64,000 bases of DNA from an uncultured Clostridium sp. Lineage in GTDB: Bacteria > Bacillota > Clostridia > Clostridiales > Clostridiaceae. The position numbers and the translations under genes were made by a program. Positions 60,479 through 64,000 of this stretch are shown in pieces. Below the pieces are notes generated by a model, which saw only the letters and a list, made by a program, of their open reading frames with translations, did not search any database and had not been told where the DNA came from. The stretch covers positions 107,779 through 171,778 of the forward strand of contig NZ_CAMTIG010000002.1 in the NCBI RefSeq assembly GCF_947072515.1. The letters run 5' to 3'. Position 1 is the stretch's first letter, and each line of letters opens with the position of its first letter.

Positions 60479-61114
60479 ATTAAAGAATTAATAAATCTAT
60501 ATATAGATAGAAAAGAGTTTTTTATAGAATTAACAGTAGAACATTTAAGAATTTCTATAATAGCAATTATAATTAGTGCGGTATTAGGTGGAGTTATTGG
60601 AATTATCATTAGTGAGAAAAAAAAGTTATCAAAATTTGTTATAGGAGGAGTAAATTTTATTTATACAATTCCATCTATTTCTCTTTTAGGTTTTCTTATT
60701 CCGGTATCTGGAATTGGAGATAAAACAGCAATAATAACTTTGATTTTATATGGGTTATTACCAATGATTAGAAATACTTATGAAGGAATTATAGGAGTAG
60801 ATAAAGGTATAGTCCAAGTAGCAGAGGCTATGGGAAGTACAAATTTTCAAATATTATATAAGATAAAATTGCCATTAGCAGCAGGGATCATTATTGCAGG
60901 ATTTAAAAATATGGTAGTAATGACTATTGCATTAACTGGGATAGCATCGTTTATAGGCGCAGGAGGATTGGGAATAGCAGTATATAGAGGAATAACAACT
61001 AATAATAGTTTATTAACGATTGGGGGAAGTCTATTAATTGCGGTATTAGCAATTACCTTAGATTGGGGAATAGGAATAATAGAGAAAAAAATAAAAAGGA
61101 GACTGGATTTGTGA
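60479..61114 (+). CDS. opuCB: Osmolyte (glycine betaine/choline-type) ABC transporter permease, apparent AUU start
   Basis: About 211 residues, matching OpuCB/OpuCD-type permeases: LINLYIDRKEFFIELTVEHL at the start, ISIIAIIISAVLGGVIGIII, INFIYTIPSISLLGFLIP-like helix and the LPMIRNTYEGI and VAEAMGSTNFQILYKIKLPL (EAA loop) motifs. No ATG, GTG or TTG exists from the upstream in-frame stop (TGA 60470-60472) to the TTG at 60740, which lies deep inside the protein. The only fitting start is ATT 60479, eight bases after AAGGGGTG (60463-60470), the rare AUU start known from infC. Overlaps the next gene by 4 bp. Confidence 0.82.
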   Translation: MKELINLYIDRKEFFIELTVEHLRISIIAIIISAVLGGVIGIIISEKKKLSKFVIGGVNFIYTIPSISLLGFLIPVSGIGDKTAIITLILYGLLPMIRNTYEGIIGVDKGIVQVAEAMGSTNFQILYKIKLPLAAGIIIAGFKNMVVMTIALTGIASFIGAGGLGIAVYRGITTNNSLLTIGGSLLIAVLAITLDWGIGIIEKKIKRRLDL

Positions 61115-62013
61115 GGAAAATAAAAAGAGTAGGGGCAATAATGTTACTTTTATGTTTAACAGCAATAATTGGTGGATGTGGGACAGCCGAAGAAAGTAAA
61201 ATTTTAAAGATGGCAACTAAACCTATGACAGAACAATTTATCTTAAGTGAGATGATAAAAGAAATTATTGAAGAAAATACAGATTTAAAAGTGGAAATAA
61301 CTAAAGGGATTGGGGGAGGAACTAGCAATATACATCCTGCTATAGTAAAAGGTGATTTTGATCTATATCCAGAATATACAGGAACAAGTTGGAATTTTGT
61401 TTTAAAAGAAAAAAGAAAATTAGAAGATGATAAGTTATTTAAAGAATTAAATAAAAAATATGAAGAAGATTATAATTTGAAATGGGTTGGGTTATATGGT
61501 TTTGAAAATAACTTTGGATTAGTTATTAGAAAAGATTTAGCAGAAAAATATAATATAAAGACATATTCAGATTTGGCGAAATATTCTAAGGAGTTAGTAT
61601 TTGGAGCAGAATATGATTTTTATGAAAGAGAAGATGGATATAAAGGATTATGTGATACTTACGGATTAAAGTTCAAAAAAGCTATAGATTTAGATATAGG
61701 ATTGAAACATAAAGCTATAAATGAAAAGAAGATAGATGTTATGAATGTATTTACAACAGATGGACAACTTACTACATCAGATGTTGTAATACTTAAAGAT
61801 GATAAAAGCTTTTATAATACCTATTATTGTGGAACTATAATTAGAAAAGAAATATTAAATGAATATCCAGAATTAGAAGAAGTATTAATGAAAATGGATG
61901 GAATAATAAATGAAGAAGAAATGGCGAAGTTAAATTATGAAGTTGAGGGAAATGGAAAAGATGAAGGAACGGTAGCAAAAGACTTTTTAAGAGAAAAAGG
62001 AATAATAAAATGA
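61111..62013 (+). CDS. opuCC: Osmolyte ABC transporter substrate-binding lipoprotein
   Basis: 300 residues from GTG 61111 (overlapping the permease stop as GTGA; AGGAG at 61098-61102). The signal peptide ends in the lipobox AIIGGCGT, so it is a lipoprotein. The mature part has the QAT/OpuC fold: MATKPMTEQFILSEMIKEII, KGIGGGTSNIHPAIVKGDFD and LYPEYTGTSWNFVL. This family binds glycine betaine, choline or related quaternary amines. Second gene of a three-gene importer. Confidence 0.9.
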   Translation: MRKIKRVGAIMLLLCLTAIIGGCGTAEESKILKMATKPMTEQFILSEMIKEIIEENTDLKVEITKGIGGGTSNIHPAIVKGDFDLYPEYTGTSWNFVLKEKRKLEDDKLFKELNKKYEEDYNLKWVGLYGFENNFGLVIRKDLAEKYNIKTYSDLAKYSKELVFGAEYDFYEREDGYKGLCDTYGLKFKKAIDLDIGLKHKAINEKKIDVMNVFTTDGQLTTSDVVILKDDKSFYNTYYCGTIIRKEILNEYPELEEVLMKMDGIINEEEMAKLNYEVEGNGKDEGTVAKDFLREKGIIK

Positions 62014-62741
62014 TGAGAGAACTTATAGAATTTGAAAATATAAATAAAAGTTATAAAGAGAATAAAGTTTTAGAAGATATAAATTTAAAAATAAAAAAAG
62101 AAGAGTTTATAACTATAATAGGAAGTTCAGGGTGTGGAAAAACTACATTAATAAAATTAATAAATGGACTTATTAAAGGTGATGAAGGAGATGTGTTTAT
62201 AAAAGGGGAAAACATACAAGATTTAAATATTATTAATTTAAGAAGAAAAATAGGATATGTGGTGCAAGGAGTAGGATTATTTCCACATATGAAGATTAAA
62301 GAAAATATAGTATATGTAATGAAATTAGAAGGAATAAAAGATAAAGAAGTAATAGAAAGTAGAATAAAGGAATTACTGAAAATAGCATCATTAGATATAG
62401 AAGTATTAAATAAATTTCCGAGAGAACTATCTGGAGGACAATGTCAAAGAATTGGTATTGCTAGAGCATTAGCAAATAGACCAGAAATTCTTTTAATGGA
62501 TGAACCTTTTGGCGCTGTAGATGAAATAACTAGAAAGAGTCTTCAAGAAGAATTAATAAAAATATATAAGAAGGAAAAAATAACAATAATATTTATAACT
62601 CATGATATTAAAGAGGCTTTAAAATTAGGAAGTAGAGTTATAGTGATGGATAAATTAAAGATAGTACAAGATGGAACACCAAAGGAAATAACTCAAAATC
62701 CTAAAACTGATTTTGTTAAGGAACTTATAAAAGAGAAATAA
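62010..62741 (+). CDS. opuCA: Osmolyte ABC transporter ATP-binding protein without CBS domains
   Basis: 243 residues. Walker A GSSGCGKTT, Q-loop VVQGVGLFPHMKIKENI, signature LSGGQCQRIG, Walker B ILLMDEPFGAVDEITRK, switch THDIKE. The FEN-, LFPHMKIKENI and VDEITRK segments fit OpuCA/ProV-like ATPases. It stops soon after the ATPase core, lacking the tandem CBS domains that sense ionic strength in OpuCA, so control must be by other means. Starts as ATGA overlapping the lipoprotein stop. Confidence 0.9.
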   Translation: MMRELIEFENINKSYKENKVLEDINLKIKKEEFITIIGSSGCGKTTLIKLINGLIKGDEGDVFIKGENIQDLNIINLRRKIGYVVQGVGLFPHMKIKENIVYVMKLEGIKDKEVIESRIKELLKIASLDIEVLNKFPRELSGGQCQRIGIARALANRPEILLMDEPFGAVDEITRKSLQEELIKIYKKEKITIIFITHDIKEALKLGSRVIVMDKLKIVQDGTPKEITQNPKTDFVKELIKEK

Positions 62742-62748
62742 AAATATG

Positions 62749-62777
62749 TTGACAACTAATAGGAGGTTTGATAGAAT
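62749..62777 (+). promoter_or_regulatory. tRNA-Trp promoter
   Basis: TTGACA (62749-62754), 17-bp spacer, TAGAAT (62772-62777), 13 bp before the tRNA. Confidence 0.8.
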
Positions 62778-62789
62778 TAAAGACGTTCT

Positions 62790-62865
62790 AGGGGTATGGC
62801 TCAATTGGTAGAGTAGTGGTCTCCAAAACCATTGGTTGTGGGTTCAAGTCCTACTGCCCCTGCCA
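62790..62865 (+). tRNA. trnW: tRNA-Trp (anticodon CCA)
   Basis: 76 nt. Acceptor AGGGGTA pairs with TGCCCCT (62855-62861), discriminator G, CCA encoded (62863-62865). Anticodon loop CTCCAAA holds CCA at 62823-62825; T-loop GGTTCAAGTC is normal. It has its own promoter and a strong terminator. Confidence 0.97.
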
Positions 62866-62900
62866 AAGACATTTAGATTAATCTAAATGTCTTTTTTTTT
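62865..62900 (+). terminator. Terminator of the tRNA-Trp gene
   Basis: Fully symmetric AAAGACATTTAGATT / AATCTAAATGTCTTT with an extended T-run. Confidence 0.92.
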
Positions 62901-63091
62901 ATGTCGAATTTTATTATTGATAAAGTATAGAAAGAAAAGTAAAGATTTTATCAAATTATTAAATTTATCCAGTTAAAAAGTGATAATAAATAAAAATATG
63001 AAGAAAATATGAAAAAAGGCGATTATTTAAGGTAAAAGTATAATTAAATTAAACAAAAAAATAAAAAAGTTCACTATTTATTTAAAAAATG

Positions 63092-63117
63092 TGGTATAAT
63101 TTAATAAAGAAAGGAGT
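63092..63117 (+). promoter_or_regulatory. Extended -10 promoter and ribosome site of the 63125 gene
   Basis: TGGTATAAT (TG at 63092-63093, TATAAT 63095-63100) is an extended -10; AAAGGAGTG follows at 63109-63117, seven bases before the ATG. The rest of 62901-63091 is AT-rich without features. Confidence 0.6.
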
Positions 63118-63124
63118 GAAATAG

Positions 63125-63703
63125 ATGAGGTTGAAAAGATGGGGGATCGGGATATTGATTTCAGTTCTATTTGTTTTAGGACTAGTTATTACTTTCTCAA
63201 ATATAAGCTTAAGTGGTGAAAAGTATGAAGTCATAAATGGGACATCAATAGAATCAAGTCAGGAAGTAAATTCAGTAATTGATGTAATAGAAAATGAAAG
63301 TTATCAAAAAGTTAGTGGAATAGATGATTCGGTAAATAAAGAGGCTTACGTAGTAGTAGACACGAAAGATGTAAGCCAGATAGATAGTGCAAAAATAGCA
63401 ACTCTAAGTAAAGAGTTAGGGGTTAAATTTACTTTTATAGATCAAAAAAATTTAGATAAGAATACTATAGAAAGTGAAGGAAATACTGTAATTCCAGACA
63501 GTAAAGAATTAGAAAACTATATGAATGAAAAAGATGCGAAGACAACTAAAACCGCTGATGGAATTAGAGTAAAGCTTTTAAACAATAGTGGAATTATAAT
63601 TTTTATAAATAATCTTAATACAGTAGAAAAAAATGATTTAAAAGTAAAAAATGAAATAAATGAATTAAAAGAAAAAGGGTATAGCTTTAAAGCATTAATA
63701 TAG
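63125..63703 (+). CDS. Membrane-anchored hypothetical protein
   Basis: 192 residues. Basic start, one hydrophobic segment (about 7-26) as signal anchor or uncleaved signal peptide, then an outside soluble region of mixed alpha/beta composition (SAKIATLSKELGVKFTFIDQ, IIFINNLNTVEKNDLK). No cysteines after the anchor. No family recognised. It is followed by the spore protein gene after 86 bp, but there is no sign that they share a transcript. Confidence 0.7.
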   Translation: MRLKRWGIGILISVLFVLGLVITFSNISLSGEKYEVINGTSIESSQEVNSVIDVIENESYQKVSGIDDSVNKEAYVVVDTKDVSQIDSAKIATLSKELGVKFTFIDQKNLDKNTIESEGNTVIPDSKELENYMNEKDAKTTKTADGIRVKLLNNSGIIIFINNLNTVEKNDLKVKNEINELKEKGYSFKALI

Positions 63704-63789
63704 TGGATAAAATTACATAGAATAAAAATAGATACATAATAGATAATATATATGAGGACAGACTAATTCATCAATAGGGAGGATTCTTT

Positions 63790-63987
63790 ATGCGAAAGAA
63801 AACAGCTTTAAATAATAATAAAGATAAATTAGAGGCTTTTAAGCATGAAGTTGCTAGAGAAATTGGAGTTCCATTGAAAGGATACAATGGAGATTTAACA
63901 GCAAAGCAGTGTGGAGCTGTTGGTGGAGAAATGGTTAAGCGAATGGTTAAGGAGTATGAAAAATCTTTAGAAAAAGAAGATTTATAG
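63790..63987 (+). CDS. Small acid-soluble spore protein, alpha/beta type
   Basis: 65 residues. The SASP core is clear: FKHEVAREIGVPLKGYNGDL, in which EVAREIG matches the GPR protease cleavage site, and the second block TAKQCGAVGGEMVKRMVK matches the DNA-binding C-terminal part. Made in the forespore to coat and protect DNA. Slightly divergent from the main SspA-type set, so perhaps a minor SASP. GGGAGG site. Confidence 0.92.
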   Translation: MRKKTALNNNKDKLEAFKHEVAREIGVPLKGYNGDLTAKQCGAVGGEMVKRMVKEYEKSLEKEDL

Positions 63988-64000
63988 TATTCTAAGTGAA

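Noticed and set aside
63704..63789. SigG-type forespore promoter before the spore protein gene
   Set aside because: A CATAATA -10-like element is at 63735 but no -35 at the required distance was found, so I do not claim it.
1..64000. CRISPR arrays, insertion sequences, prophage or defence genes
   Set aside because: No regularly spaced repeats, transposases, integrases, phage structural genes or nuclease/toxin modules were seen on either strand.

Overview
The window is very AT-rich and reads as a chromosomal segment of a spore-forming anaerobic Clostridium (sensu stricto type, close in gene content to C. perfringens and its relatives). The reasons are the base composition, strong AGGAGG-type ribosome binding sites, an alpha/beta-type small acid-soluble spore protein, a selenocysteine formate dehydrogenase, an Asr-type sulfite reductase, and a T-box-led ubiG-mccB-mccA-luxS operon. 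I see no transposase, phage, CRISPR or defence genes; this is core and metabolic DNA.

Layout: 1-5.5 kb holds the end of an FtsX/LolD-type ABC system, a MerR regulator, peptidase T, an Lrp regulator, a cysteine hydrolase and a BirA-operator-controlled bioY. 5.6-11.1 kb holds an MFS transporter and several uncharacterised membrane or secreted proteins. 11.3-18.4 kb is a formate dehydrogenase/molybdenum cofactor cluster: fdhF with an in-frame UGA read as selenocysteine, fdhD, moeA, a moeA fused to a substrate-binding-like domain, and a MOSC protein. 18.4-29 kb holds transporters, two membrane glycosyltransferases, a metallo-beta-lactamase-fold hydrolase, a PAP2 phosphatase, a YgiQ-type radical SAM protein and small unknowns.

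29-44.2 kb is a maltose/maltodextrin locus: ABC importer (malE, malF, malG, msmX-like ATPase), two LacI-family regulators, a 1280-residue fusion of 4-alpha-glucanotransferase and maltodextrin phosphorylase, an alpha-glucosidase, a PTS IIC-IIB permease and a phosphohydrolase. cre-like or LacI-type palindromes lie before malE, before the alpha-glucosidase and before a separate SLC45-like sugar permease at 19.6 kb, so these units are probably co-regulated.

44.4-58 kb holds a universal stress protein, an M42 peptidase, a three-gene ABC-2 exporter, the cysteine T-box and methionine-to-cysteine operon, a DedA protein, an LprI-domain membrane protein, a nitronate monooxygenase/FabK-like enzyme with two FabT-like boxes, and an MFS transporter. 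58.3-64 kb holds asrA and asrC directly adjacent with no asrB, an OpuC-like osmolyte importer whose permease seems to start with AUU, tRNA-Trp, a membrane-anchored unknown and the spore protein.

I did not find a clearly new multi-gene system. The observations most worth checking are the malQ-glgP fusion with a retained internal start, the asr operon lacking asrB, the AUU start, and the FdhD with a serine where the sulfurtransferase cysteine is expected.
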